DNA of 64,000 nucleotides from JANWHQ01 sp963775275 (GTDB lineage Bacteria > Pseudomonadota > Alphaproteobacteria > Caulobacterales > Caulobacteraceae), in assembly GCA_963775275.1 (NCBI GenBank), contig CAVZII010000004.1, positions 124,001 to 188,000 of the forward strand. Reading direction: 5' to 3'. The notes under the pieces were generated by a model. It saw nothing but the letters and a program-made list of their open reading frames with translations. It made no database searches and was not told the origin of the DNA. Shown piece after piece: positions 40,628 through 49,264 of the stretch (within the stretch, counting starts at the first letter, position 1; each line of letters starts with the position of its first letter). Made by a program: the position numbers and the translations under genes.

Positions 40628-40894
40628 TTATGCCGTGCGGCGCACGAGCCGCAGGAGGAACAGCAGGATGACCGCGCCGACCGTCGCGCCCGCCAACAGG
40701 CCGAGGGCGCCGCCATGGGCGAAACCGAAGTAGTTCATCAGCCACCCGCCGACGAACGATCCGATGACTCCGACGACCATGTTGCCGATCAGCCCGAAGC
40801 CATAGCCCTTCACGATGACGCCCGCGAGCCATCCGGCGATCGCGCCGATCGCCAGGAAGATGATCAAGGTTTCTAAAGTCAAGGTCGCCTCCAT
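40628..40894 (-). CDS. GlsB/YeaQ/YmgE-family membrane stress protein
   Basis: An 88-residue, three-helix inner-membrane protein starting MEATLTLETLIIFLAIGAIA. Gly-rich helices GWLAGVIVKGYGFGLIGNMV and VGVIGSFVGGWLMNYFG fit the transglycosylase-associated family. Such genes are commonly part of general stress regulons, and an EcfG-like promoter lies upstream at 41082-41106. Confidence 0.88.
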   Translation of the reverse strand: MEATLTLETLIIFLAIGAIAGWLAGVIVKGYGFGLIGNMVVGVIGSFVGGWLMNYFGFAHGGALGLLAGATVGAVILLFLLRLVRRTA

Positions 40895-41081
40895 GAGTTG
40901 GCCGTCTCGCCCCACCCAGTGTGGGCCGCGCTCGGGATGGGACCCTCAGCGTCAGCCAAGTCTCTGTTCGTCGCGACATTTCGCTCGACCGTCGCCCCGC
41001 GCCGCCGACGATAAGACGTGAGCTTAGCTGTGAGCGGGGGATCTCCCGGGGAAAGGGATACGCCACCCCTTCATAAACGTT

Positions 41082-41106
41082 AACGCACTGAACGCCGGAA
41101 AGTTCC
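41082..41106 (-). promoter_or_regulatory. EcfG-type promoter match upstream of the GlsB-like gene
   Basis: On the minus strand GGAAC (41106-41102) and CGTT (41085-41082) are separated by 16 bases, as in the EcfG consensus. It would give a leader of about 180 bases before the GlsB-like start at 40894. The distance is longer than usual, so the match may serve an unannotated RNA or be fortuitous. Confidence 0.45.
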
Positions 41107-41181
41107 GCAGTAACTACAAGTTCCAGCGGGACCGAGGTCCGCTCGCCACGCCTGAATATATTTCATGATTTCGAAAAATAC

Positions 41182-41436
41182 TTACGCCAGCAACCGGCCA
41201 TTGCCGCGTCCGGCCTGGGCTGGCTGGACAGCAGGTCTCCGCCGAAGGCAGTTGGCGAAGACCGGGCACGCGATTGCAAGAATGACCCCAACGCCCACGA
41301 GGATCAGGACTACACTTGGGATCATCGGCGGATACCGCAGTATTAAACGCCAGACGCCGAGTCCTGTAACGAACCCCATCCACGCGATATTTGGCATGAT
41401 TGCCAGAACGATAAGAGCCTTCTTTGCGGGAGACAT
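41182..41436 (-). CDS. Small two-helix membrane protein, unknown
   Basis: An 84-residue protein beginning MSPAKKALIVLAIMPNIAWM, with two hydrophobic helices (residues about 6-27 and 38-62) and a basic tail (LRRRPAVQPAQAGRGNG). It is less strongly GC-biased than its neighbours. No strong ribosome binding site is seen and no family is recognised, so it could be a dying or recently acquired gene. Confidence 0.5.
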   Translation of the reverse strand: MSPAKKALIVLAIMPNIAWMGFVTGLGVWRLILRYPPMIPSVVLILVGVGVILAIACPVFANCLRRRPAVQPAQAGRGNGRLLA

Positions 41437-41603
41437 GGCCCATATATAGGGATGACTTCGTCTCGGCGCCACGGTTGCGATGTGGGCTGAACTCAAGTCC
41501 GACACACGACTGAGGCGCAGCGCCCGCGCCCCGGGGGTCGGTTGGTTCGAAGGCATCCACGGTCCCGAGACCTGGGCCGGGCGATGACGCCCTGACCATC
41601 GCC

Positions 41604-43257
41604 CTATCTGTGCCCCTTGGCGCCGGCGAGCGCCGTCTCTGCCAAGTCAAGCTCGCGCAGGAGTTTGCGGAAGCTCTCATCTCCGATCTGCGCCCCCGCC
41701 CGCAACCGGGAAAGTTCGTCCCGTTCAGCGCGCATCGCGGCCAGGCGAAACATCCGGTCAGCCGACGAGGACGTCCGGAGCTGTCGGCGCGTTTCCTCGG
41801 TCTGGCCTTCCACCTCTATCCGCGCCCGGTAGTCCTCCATCACGAGCACGCCAGCCTCGGCGTAGACGACGCGGTCTGGCAAAGAACGGTCCTTGTCCAG
41901 GTCGTGATGGACTTCCTCGACACGTCGAAGAGCGGCTTCCGCCAAGGCCGCCCGAGCACGCCGTTCCTCGGCCACGGCCGCGGCCTCGCTGGGCAGGACG
42001 GCCCCCTCCAGCAGCACGGGGAAGGTGACAGCGGTGGCGAGCAGGGAGCTGAGGACCACGCCCATGGCGAGGAAGACCACGAGATCGCGGGAGGGGAACG
42101 GCGCACCGTTAGGGAGAACCAGAGGCAAGGACAGCACGGCCGCGAGGGTGATGGCGCCGCGCATGCCGCCGACCGCGCTGGCGGCGACGACCCGAAGGCC
42201 AGGATGGCGTCGCGTCTCGCCGCGCCTCCAAGATCGGTAAAGGGTGAACTCGAGCGAAGCCCACACCCACGTGAACCGCAGGACGAGGAGCGCCGAGCCG
42301 ATGGCGAGGACGTAGCCGACCAGCAGCAGGACGTGGCCGTCCGCGGCCGCCGCGGCCAGCCGCGGCGCTTCCGACAGGATCGCGGGCGCCTGCAGGCCGA
42401 GCAAGACGAAGATCAGGCCGTTGAGGGTGAACTCCAGCATGTCCCACACGGCCAGAACCTGCATGCGGGTGGCGAGCTTGCCGGCGCTGGACAATCCCAT
42501 CCGGTCGCGCGTCGCGCCGGCGGCGACCGCCGCCAGGATTCCCGAACCGTGAAGGGCTTCGCCGCCCAGGTAGGCCGCGAATGGCAGCAGCAGACCGAGC
42601 AGGACCTGCGTCGCCGAGTGATCGGCCCCCCAGCGCACCATCCGGCTCTGCATCACGCCAAAGAGCCACGCCGCCGCGGCGCCCACGAACAATCCGACCG
42701 CTGCAAGCACGATGAATGTCCCGGACGCCTGGGTCAGGGAGAAGGCGCCGGTGATTGCCGCCGCGACCGCGAACCTGAGACAAACCAGCCCTGTCGCATC
42801 GTTCATCAGCGCCTCGCCGCCGAGAATGTGCAGGAGGCGCGGCGGAATGGATGCGTTGCGCGCCATCGCTCTCAAGGCGACAGCATCGGTCGGAGACAGA
42901 ACCGCTCCGAGGACGAAGGCCATGGGAAGGGGCAGGCTCGGGACCAGCCAGTGCGCAAACCAGCCGATGCCGAAGACGGTGAAGACGACGAGGCCAATCG
43001 CCAGCGTCAGGATCGTTCCCTTCAGGCGAAAGACCTCTGCCTTGGGAATGCGCCATGCATCGGCGAACAGCAGCGGCGGAACCAGCAGGACGAAGAACAG
43101 GCCCGGATCGAGTTCGTATATGCACCCGCAGAAGCAAGGCGAGCGCCGCTCCCAATCCGACCTGAAGCAATGGGAGCGGCAGCGGCGTGAATTGCGCCGC
43201 CATGCCGGACACCGCCACCGCGAGCAACAGCGGCAGTACGGTCGTGACTACATCCAT
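41604..43257 (-). pseudogene. CPA1-family Na+/H+ antiporter, interrupted by a one-base frameshift
   Basis: Two frames join into an antiporter of about 550 residues. The N-terminus starts MDVVTTVLPLLLAVAVSGMA and continues LPLLQVGLGAALALLLRVH. The frame then shifts near 43117, where one extra T turns GTG CAT ATC GAA CTC GAT into a different reading; the correct frame continues ELDPGLFFVLLVPPLLFADA. Ion-site features include VLGAVLSPTDAVALRAMARN and GGEALMNDATGLVCLRFAVA. A 150-residue cytoplasmic C-terminal tail is helical. Either a sequence error or a recent pseudogene. Confidence 0.85.
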
Positions 43258-43597
43258 GCCGTCTCGGTAGCATGAGGGCGTCCCGCCGAGGAACGCTGGT
43301 GTCGTGGCGTCTGCATCTGACGCCGCCCGGCGACGGTCAGGCCGACGCTTGCCGGTCTCGACGCCATCCCTCCGGCATCTCGCGCGGGACCCAGCGCCGG
43401 ACCCTGGTCTTTCCCACCGGCGGCAACGCTGCGCGGGAGCGTTCGCCCATATCGGATCGCGGACGTTGGCCCGCGCGGCCGGACCGACGGTCGAGGGGAC
43501 CGCCGGTCAAACGTTCAGACCTCGAACTGCGTCAACTTGGGCGGGGCGGCGGCTCGACCCGATAGGGTGGTCAGACCGTCAACGCCCGGCGCCCCCG

Positions 43598-44026
43598 TCA
43601 GGGCTTGGCGGCGCCCGCGGCGGCGTCGCGGTTGGGCAGGTTGTACATGGTCTTGCCGTTCGGCCAGGTCACGCTGGCGTCGAAGCCGCCCTTGCGCCCG
43701 TCCTTCAGCGGATGGATCGTCAGGGTCACCTTGTCGCCGGGGTTCAGCGTGCGCTTGGACCAGCCGTTGCGGCTGAGGTAGCTCGGGCTCATCCCCTCGA
43801 TGCCGTACTCGTCCGCGCCGCCCGAGGCGTTGGGGACCTCGAACACGATCCAGGTGTGCGGCTGGGTCCACTGGAACTCCTTCACCGTGCCGGCCAGGTC
43901 CACCTTCTTGTCCATGTCGAACATGGCGGTCGAGTGGTGCGCGAGCGCGGGAGAGGCCCCGGCCAGGGCGCCGCCGCAGGCGATGGCGAGCGCGGCCGCC
44001 GCGGTCCAGAGGCGTCGAGAGGTCAT
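43598..44026 (-). CDS. Exported DUF6152 protein, copy A
   Basis: A 142-residue protein. I start at MTSRRLW because GGAG lies 7 bases upstream. The signal peptide ends GASPALA, and the predicted mature protein begins with HHSTAMFDMDKKVDLAGTV. The rest is a small beta-rich domain (KEFQWTQPHTWIVFEV, GWSKRTLNPGDKVTLTIHP). The function is unknown. It is directly downstream of its larger partner (14 bases) and has a paralogue at 56673-57077. The 340 bases on its far side (43258-43597) hold nothing I recognise. Confidence 0.82.
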   Translation of the reverse strand: MTSRRLWTAAAALAIACGGALAGASPALAHHSTAMFDMDKKVDLAGTVKEFQWTQPHTWIVFEVPNASGGADEYGIEGMSPSYLSRNGWSKRTLNPGDKVTLTIHPLKDGRKGGFDASVTWPNGKTMYNLPNRDAAAGAAKP

Positions 44027-44040
44027 GTCGGTCTCCATAA

Positions 44041-44862
44041 TCAGTGCGACGGGGGGTTAGCGGACGAGGCGCCGTAGTCGTCCTTGAGGTCGAAGCCCGC
44101 CCGGCCCTTGTCGTCGGCGGAGTCGTGGTTGTTCTGTTCGCAGACGTACTCCTCGATCTGCCAGTCGCGATGGCGGATGTAGGGACGCGTGACCGACCAG
44201 GGCTTGGTCAGCACCTCCGGGTCGGTGATGGTGGTGGTGACCGCCAGCTTGTCCGGCCCGGTCTGATGGAAGCGCTCCTGGATGTCGACCTTGTCGCCGT
44301 GCCCGACGCCCGGCGCCATCCGGATGTGCGGGTCGAGGCCGACCGTGTCCACGACCAGATCCTGGCCCTCCCAATGGCCGATCGAGTCGCCGTTGAAGGT
44401 CGGGTCAGGATCGTCGGGATGCTTGCGCCCGTCGGTGTAGATCCGACGGACCTGACTGTCGGTCTCGATGGCGATGGTGACCCGGCCCGGCGAGTAGATG
44501 AACTCCAGGGGATAGGGCATCTGCATGATCTGCGGCATGCCCGGCGGGACGCAATTGGCGTTGTCGTTCTGGACGTTCTCGCCCTGCTTCTGACTCGCCA
44601 TGAACTCCTTGAGCCCGGAGGCGTACTTCGGCGTCAGCGACGGCGGCTCCGGCCGGCCGCCGGCCCCGAACAGGGCGGCCCAGTCGATCTGCCACACGCC
44701 CTGGTCCCAGTCCGGCAGCTTGGCCATGGCGGCGTAGCTGGCTGCGCGCGATGCGGAGGACGCCGCCGGCTTCTGCGCCGGTTTCGTTGCGGAAACAGCA
44801 GGCGCGGCGATGCCGAGACCGACAGCGGCCAACAGCGCGACACGGCTCAAGCGCAGGAACAT
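44041..44862 (-). CDS. Exported partner of DUF6152, copy A
   Basis: A 273-residue secreted protein with signal MFLRLSRVALLAAVGLGIAA and a GGGAGG ribosome binding site. Conserved features shared with the second copy are LPDWDQGVW, CVPPGMPQIMQMPYPLEFIY, SPGRVTIAIETDSQVRRIYT, DGRKHPDDPDPTFNGDSIGH and WEGQDLVVDTVG. These segments suggest an all-beta periplasmic protein, but I know no activity for it. It is the upstream gene of the pair with DUF6152 copy A. Confidence 0.75.
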   Translation of the reverse strand: MFLRLSRVALLAAVGLGIAAPAVSATKPAQKPAASSASRAASYAAMAKLPDWDQGVWQIDWAALFGAGGRPEPPSLTPKYASGLKEFMASQKQGENVQNDNANCVPPGMPQIMQMPYPLEFIYSPGRVTIAIETDSQVRRIYTDGRKHPDDPDPTFNGDSIGHWEGQDLVVDTVGLDPHIRMAPGVGHGDKVDIQERFHQTGPDKLAVTTTITDPEVLTKPWSVTRPYIRHRDWQIEEYVCEQNNHDSADDKGRAGFDLKDDYGASSANPPSH

Positions 44863-44948
44863 GACGCCTCCCTTTGAGGATGGCGGAGTCTAAGGCCGCC
44901 TTAGCCAAGCTTACTTAATACGCCGGGCCGCAAGGGCAAGCAGCCGCT

Positions 44949-45716
44949 TCACGACGCCGCAGCCGGGGGCGGCGGGCGGCGCAGCACCGTGTCCGCATGG
45001 ACCCGCCTGGTGGACGCCCGCTCCTCCATCCGGTTCACCCAGTCGAAGGTCGCCGGCGTGTCCATCTCATTGGTCAGCTCGACGATCCAGTCGGGCAGCC
45101 ACATCGATTTGAAACCGTAGAAGTGGAACAGATCGATGTCGGCCAAGGAGAAGCTCTGGCCCGCGACCCATGGCCGCTCGCTCAGCGCCGCCTCGATCCG
45201 CCGGACTCCCTCGCGCACGCGCCGGTGCAACTCCTCGATCTGGTCCTGGGGCGTCCGTTGCAGGGCCGCGTTCATCCACGAGCGCCGCCGGTCCGGATCG
45301 GGCACCGCCTTGGCGAAGCGCTCCACCTCCTCGGCCGAGCGCTGGGCCTGCATCCTGGGCATGATCCGGTTCCAGTTGATCATCATCAGCGCCCGGCCGA
45401 GGTCGGTCTCGGCGTAGCGCTGCCACACCCGCATGTCCCACCGCTCGCGAAGGTCGGCGGGCCTCAGCGGCGGGCCCTCGAACACCTCGTCGATGTACTC
45501 CTGCATGCACATCCCCTCGGCCAGGGGAACCCCGTCGTGGGTCATGGCTGGGACCTGCCCGCGCGGATTGATCTTCAGGTACTCGGGGCTGAGGTGGCTT
45601 ATGGTGTCGGGGCCGAGCACGACCGGCTCGAACTCCACGCCCTTCTCCAGCAGGGCCTGGTAGACCCGGGCCGAGTTCGTCACCAGCGGCTGGAAAATAT
45701 AGAGCTGAACGGTCAT
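44949..45716 (-). CDS. Glutathione S-transferase family protein
   Basis: A 255-residue GST starting MTVQLYIFQPLVTNSARVYQ with GGAAG upstream. The thioredoxin-like domain includes YLKINPRGQVPAMTHDG and PLAEGMCMQEYIDEVF; the helical domain includes ERPWVAGQSFSLADIDLFHF. The catalytic residue is not certain (Ser in TNSARVYQ is likely). Its ATG overlaps the ATG of the divergent UPF0104 gene. Confidence 0.9.
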   Translation of the reverse strand: MTVQLYIFQPLVTNSARVYQALLEKGVEFEPVVLGPDTISHLSPEYLKINPRGQVPAMTHDGVPLAEGMCMQEYIDEVFEGPPLRPADLRERWDMRVWQRYAETDLGRALMMINWNRIMPRMQAQRSAEEVERFAKAVPDPDRRRSWMNAALQRTPQDQIEELHRRVREGVRRIEAALSERPWVAGQSFSLADIDLFHFYGFKSMWLPDWIVELTNEMDTPATFDWVNRMEERASTRRVHADTVLRRPPPPAAAS

Positions 45717-46731
45717 GGGCTCGTCTTCCAAGACAGTCGCGAAAACTGCGAGCCCGACCTTGGTTTGGCAAGGCGCGCTGCGGAAGCGGATCGCCGACTC
45801 GCTCTCAAGTACGCGCCGCCGGCTGGGGCCCCTCGTCCGATCCAAGTCGGCCCGGCTCGTCCTGAACCTCCTGCTGCTCGCCCTGGCCGTCTGGCTGATC
45901 CGGAAATCGCTCGCCGAAGTGAGCCTGCGGGAGATCCTGACGGCGCTGGCCACCACGCCGGCCCGGGCCGTCGGCCTGTCGGTCCTGTTCACGGCCTTGA
46001 GCTACGGCTGCCTGGCGGGGGTGGAGTGGAGCGCGCTGAAGCTGCTGGGCAAGCCGCTGCCGATGAGGACGGCGGCCGGGGCCTCGTTCAGCGCCAACGC
46101 CTTCTCGCTGACGGTGGGCCTCGGCATGGCCAGCGGCGCGGCCGTCCGGCTCGGGATCTACGGCGGCGAAGGACTGAAGGCGGCGCGGGTGGGCAAGCTG
46201 GTGCTCGTGCTCTCCGGCTCGACCTTCCTCAGCGGCGTGATCGGCGAAGGCTTGGCCACGCTCGCCGATCCGAAGGTGCTGGCCGGGGTGCTCGGCTGGC
46301 CGGCCGCCGGCGCCGCGGCGCTGGGCGCGGTCCTGCTCGCGCCGGCGGCGCTCTGGTTCCTGGTCCTGCGCGGTCGCCGCCGTCGGCGGCGGCTCGGCCC
46401 TTCGGCGCGGGCCGCCGCCCTCGCGGCGGGGCTCGGCGACTGGGTCTTCTCCGGCGCGGCCCTGTTCGTCCTGGCCTCGGGCGCCCCCGCGGACTTCCCG
46501 AGGTTCATGGCGATCTTCCTCCTGGGATCGCTGATCACCAGCATCGCAGGCACGCCCGGCGGACTCGGCGTGCTCGACGCGACCGTGCTGAGCCTCAAGG
46601 CCGTCGAGCACACGCACGCCATGGCCGCGGCCCTGATCCTCTACCGGGTCATCTACTTCCTGGGACCGCTGGCGATCAGCGCGGCCGCGGCAGCCGCCCG
46701 GCGGGCCGCCCAGCCGGTCCGCAGGACCTGA
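45715..46731 (+). CDS. UPF0104 / lysylphosphatidylglycerol synthase-type membrane protein
   Basis: Up to 338 residues with about eight transmembrane helices (LVLNLLLLALAVWLI, AVGLSVLFTALSYGCLAGVE, LGAVLLAPAALWFLVL). It lacks the C-terminal aminoacyltransferase domain, leaving only the flippase-like membrane part, as in YbhN-type UPF0104 proteins. SIAGTPGGLGVLDATVL is a typical signature. The annotated ATG overlaps the divergent GST start codon, so a downstream TTG at 45760 may be the true start. The first 40 residues are not conserved-looking. Confidence 0.8.
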   Translation: MGSSSKTVAKTASPTLVWQGALRKRIADSLSSTRRRLGPLVRSKSARLVLNLLLLALAVWLIRKSLAEVSLREILTALATTPARAVGLSVLFTALSYGCLAGVEWSALKLLGKPLPMRTAAGASFSANAFSLTVGLGMASGAAVRLGIYGGEGLKAARVGKLVLVLSGSTFLSGVIGEGLATLADPKVLAGVLGWPAAGAAALGAVLLAPAALWFLVLRGRRRRRRLGPSARAAALAAGLGDWVFSGAALFVLASGAPADFPRFMAIFLLGSLITSIAGTPGGLGVLDATVLSLKAVEHTHAMAAALILYRVIYFLGPLAISAAAAAARRAAQPVRRT

Positions 46732-46734
46732 TCG

Positions 46735-48393
46735 TCAGGCCGCGGCCGCCAGAGGCTCCTTGCCGAGGATCATGTCGGCGGCCTTCTCGGCGATCATGAT
46801 GGTCGGGGCGTTGGTGTTGCCCGAGCAGATCTTGGGCATGATCGAGGCGTCGACCACGCGCAGGCCCTCGACCCCGATCACCCGAAGCTGGGGATCCACC
46901 ACGGCCATGGCGTCATGGCCCATCTTGCAGGTGCCGACCACGTGATAGAGCGTGGCGCCGGCGACCTTGGCGTAGCCCAGCATCTCCTCGGGCGAGTTGC
47001 CGAAGGGATCGAAGTCGGACTCCAGGTAGGGCTTGAGCGCCGGCTGGTTCATCACCTTGCGCACGAGCTTGAGCTCGGCGACGGCGACCTCCTGGTCGAT
47101 CGGGTCGGAAAGGTAGTTCGCCTTGATCGACGGATAGACCGTGGCCAGCGGCGAGCGGATATGGATGGTTCCGCGGAATTCAGGTCGGACCTGGCAGGGA
47201 TTGCAGGTCATGCCCGGCTGACGCTCGAGCTGCAGGCCCTGGGTCTTGGCCAGGACCTCCAGGTCCATGCTGGCCGCCATCATATGCAGCTGGATGTCGG
47301 GGACCTCCAGTTCGGGCCGGCTCTTGGTGAAGGCCACGGTGTGGGCCACCGCGAAGCTGAGCAGGCCCTTGCGCGAAGTCAGGTACTTCAGAACCTCGCC
47401 CACCAGGCGCGGGCCGCGGCTGAGCTCGTTGACCGACACGCATTCGGGCTTCAGCCGGTACTGGCAGCCCAGCATGAAGTGGTCCTGCATGTTCTCGCCG
47501 ACGCCCTTGAGCTCGTGCACCACCGGCACGCCGGCGGCCTTGAGCACCTCTCCCTGGCCGATGCCCGAGCACTCCAGGATCTGGGGCGAGGCCACCGCGC
47601 CGGCCGCCAGGATCACCTCGGCGTTGGCGCGGGCGCTGCGCAGCTGGCCCTTCTGCAGGTACTCGACGCCCACCGCCTTCTTGCCGTCCATCAGGACGCG
47701 GGTGGTGTGGGCCTCGGTGGCGACCGTCAGGTTCGGGCGGCCCATGACGTCGTGCAGATAGCCGACGGCGGTGGAGTTGCGCTGGCCGTTCTTGATGGTG
47801 AACTGGAACCAGGTGACGCCTTCCTGGTCGCCGGTGTTGATGTCGTCGCGAAGCGGGATGCCCGCCTCGACGCAGGCCTCCAGCTGGGCCGCCGACAGGT
47901 CGTGCTGCTCGGTGATGTCCGAGACGTTGAGCGGGCCGCCGACGCCGTGCGCCTCGCTCTCGCCGCGCTCCTGGTTCTCGGACCTGCGGAAATAGGGCAG
48001 CACGTCCGAATAGGACCAGCCCTCGCAGCCCATCTGGCGCCAGCCGTCATAGTCGGCCGCCTGGCCGCGGATGTAGAGCAGGCCGTTGATCGAGGAGGAG
48101 CCGCCCAGGACCTTGCCCTTGGGCCACTTGATCACCCGCCCGCCCAGGCTCTCCTCGGGGTCGGTGTCGTAGAGCCAGCTGACCTTGGGGTTGTTCAGCG
48201 TCCGACCGAACCCGATCGGCGTGTGGATCATGATGTTGGTCCAGAACTGCTTGAGGTTCCGGGTCGGGCGGTCGTCGCCGCCGGCCTCCAGCAACAGCAC
48301 CTTGGTGGCGGGATTGGCGCTCAGGCGGTTCGCCAGCACGCATCCCGCGCTTCCCGCGCCGACGATGATGTAGTCGAAAGCCGCGTCCGACAT
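46735..48393 (-). CDS. GMC-family FAD-dependent oxidoreductase (choline/alcohol dehydrogenase-like)
   Basis: A 552-residue flavoenzyme. The FAD motif is YIIVGAGSAGCVLANRLS, followed by GKVLGGSSSINGLLYIRG, the GMC signature. NVILAAGAVASPQILECSGIG-type sequence (here AEVILAAGAVASPQILECSG) and the C-terminal active-site region LYHVVGTCKMGHDAMAVVDP (His) with NTNAPTIMIAEKAADM are present. It oxidises an alcohol; choline, glucose and others are possible. Its 3' end nearly abuts the UPF0104 gene (3 bases, convergent). Confidence 0.92.
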   Translation of the reverse strand: MSDAAFDYIIVGAGSAGCVLANRLSANPATKVLLLEAGGDDRPTRNLKQFWTNIMIHTPIGFGRTLNNPKVSWLYDTDPEESLGGRVIKWPKGKVLGGSSSINGLLYIRGQAADYDGWRQMGCEGWSYSDVLPYFRRSENQERGESEAHGVGGPLNVSDITEQHDLSAAQLEACVEAGIPLRDDINTGDQEGVTWFQFTIKNGQRNSTAVGYLHDVMGRPNLTVATEAHTTRVLMDGKKAVGVEYLQKGQLRSARANAEVILAAGAVASPQILECSGIGQGEVLKAAGVPVVHELKGVGENMQDHFMLGCQYRLKPECVSVNELSRGPRLVGEVLKYLTSRKGLLSFAVAHTVAFTKSRPELEVPDIQLHMMAASMDLEVLAKTQGLQLERQPGMTCNPCQVRPEFRGTIHIRSPLATVYPSIKANYLSDPIDQEVAVAELKLVRKVMNQPALKPYLESDFDPFGNSPEEMLGYAKVAGATLYHVVGTCKMGHDAMAVVDPQLRVIGVEGLRVVDASIMPKICSGNTNAPTIMIAEKAADMILGKEPLAAAA

Positions 48394-48450
48394 GACGCCG
48401 ATCTCCCTGATCTTCTATAGTCGGCGCCGGTTTTAACAGGGCCGCCGCCG

Positions 48451-49263
48451 ATGGAAAGAAGCGTCAGTCGAATCGAGACGGCGGGCCCGGCCCAGCGGGG
48501 CGCGCCCACCCACGCCAACCGTCCGGTGGTCGCCCCGGGCGACTTCGAGGCCCATTCGCCGTTCCTCCTGATGATGGAGGACTGGTTCGCCCCGCCCGCC
48601 GGCTTCCCGACCCATCCGCATCGAGGCATGGAGACGGTGACGATCGTGCTGGAGGGCTCGCTCGAACACCGCGACCACACCGGCGGCCACGGCGTGCTGC
48701 AGGCCGGCGACGTACAGTGGATGACCGCCGGCAAGGGCGTGCTGCACTCCGAGATGCCGGGCCCGGGCGGGGTGCACTCGCTGCAGCTCTGGCTGAACCT
48801 GCCGGCCGCGCGGAAGATGGAGCGGGCGCGCTACCAGGACCAGCACGGCGTCGAGGCGCCGGTGATCACCGGCGACGGCTACGAGATCACGCTCTACGCC
48901 GGCCGCCATGGCGAGACCGAGCGGGCGCACGGCTCGAGCTATCCCATGGGCCTCGCCCGCATCCGTATGGACGCCGCCGCCGAGGCGGCGCTCGAGATCC
49001 CGGCTACGGACCGGGGCTTCCTCTATGTGCTGGAGGGCTCGACCGCGGACGGTCTCAAGGCGGGTCAAACGGCCTGGCTCGATCCGACGGACGGCGACGG
49101 CGTCGACCGTTTCACGGTGCGGGCGGCCGAGCCCTTGACCGCGGTGTTCTTCAGCGGGACCCCCATCGCCGAGCCGGTGGTCGCCTACGGGCCCTTCGTG
49201 ATGAACACGCCCGAGGAGATCCGCCAGGCCTTCGCCGACTATCAGAGAGGCGCGTTCGTCTGA
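48451..49263 (+). CDS. Pirin family protein
   Basis: A 270-residue double-cupin protein. The metal site FPTHPHRGMETVTIVLEG supplies His ligands, and GDVQWMTAGKGVLHSEMPG adds another His and Glu. Pirins act as quercetinases or regulators depending on the organism. Its stop is one base from the mutA start, so it likely shares a transcript with the methylmalonyl-CoA mutase genes, though a functional link is not established. Confidence 0.92.
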   Translation: MERSVSRIETAGPAQRGAPTHANRPVVAPGDFEAHSPFLLMMEDWFAPPAGFPTHPHRGMETVTIVLEGSLEHRDHTGGHGVLQAGDVQWMTAGKGVLHSEMPGPGGVHSLQLWLNLPAARKMERARYQDQHGVEAPVITGDGYEITLYAGRHGETERAHGSSYPMGLARIRMDAAAEAALEIPATDRGFLYVLEGSTADGLKAGQTAWLDPTDGDGVDRFTVRAAEPLTAVFFSGTPIAEPVVAYGPFVMNTPEEIRQAFADYQRGAFV

Positions 49264-49264
49264 G

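Noticed and set aside
43272..43565. Plus-strand frame in the gap before DUF6152 copy A
   Set aside because: It is Arg/Pro-rich with no ribosome site, typical of chance frames in GC-rich DNA.
46938..48420. Long plus-strand frame opposite the GMC oxidoreductase
   Set aside because: It is an antisense shadow; the minus-strand frame has full GMC motifs.
49000..49264. Cobalamin riboswitch before the mutase genes
   Set aside because: The genes are packed against pirin with one base between, and no B12-box-like sequence was seen.
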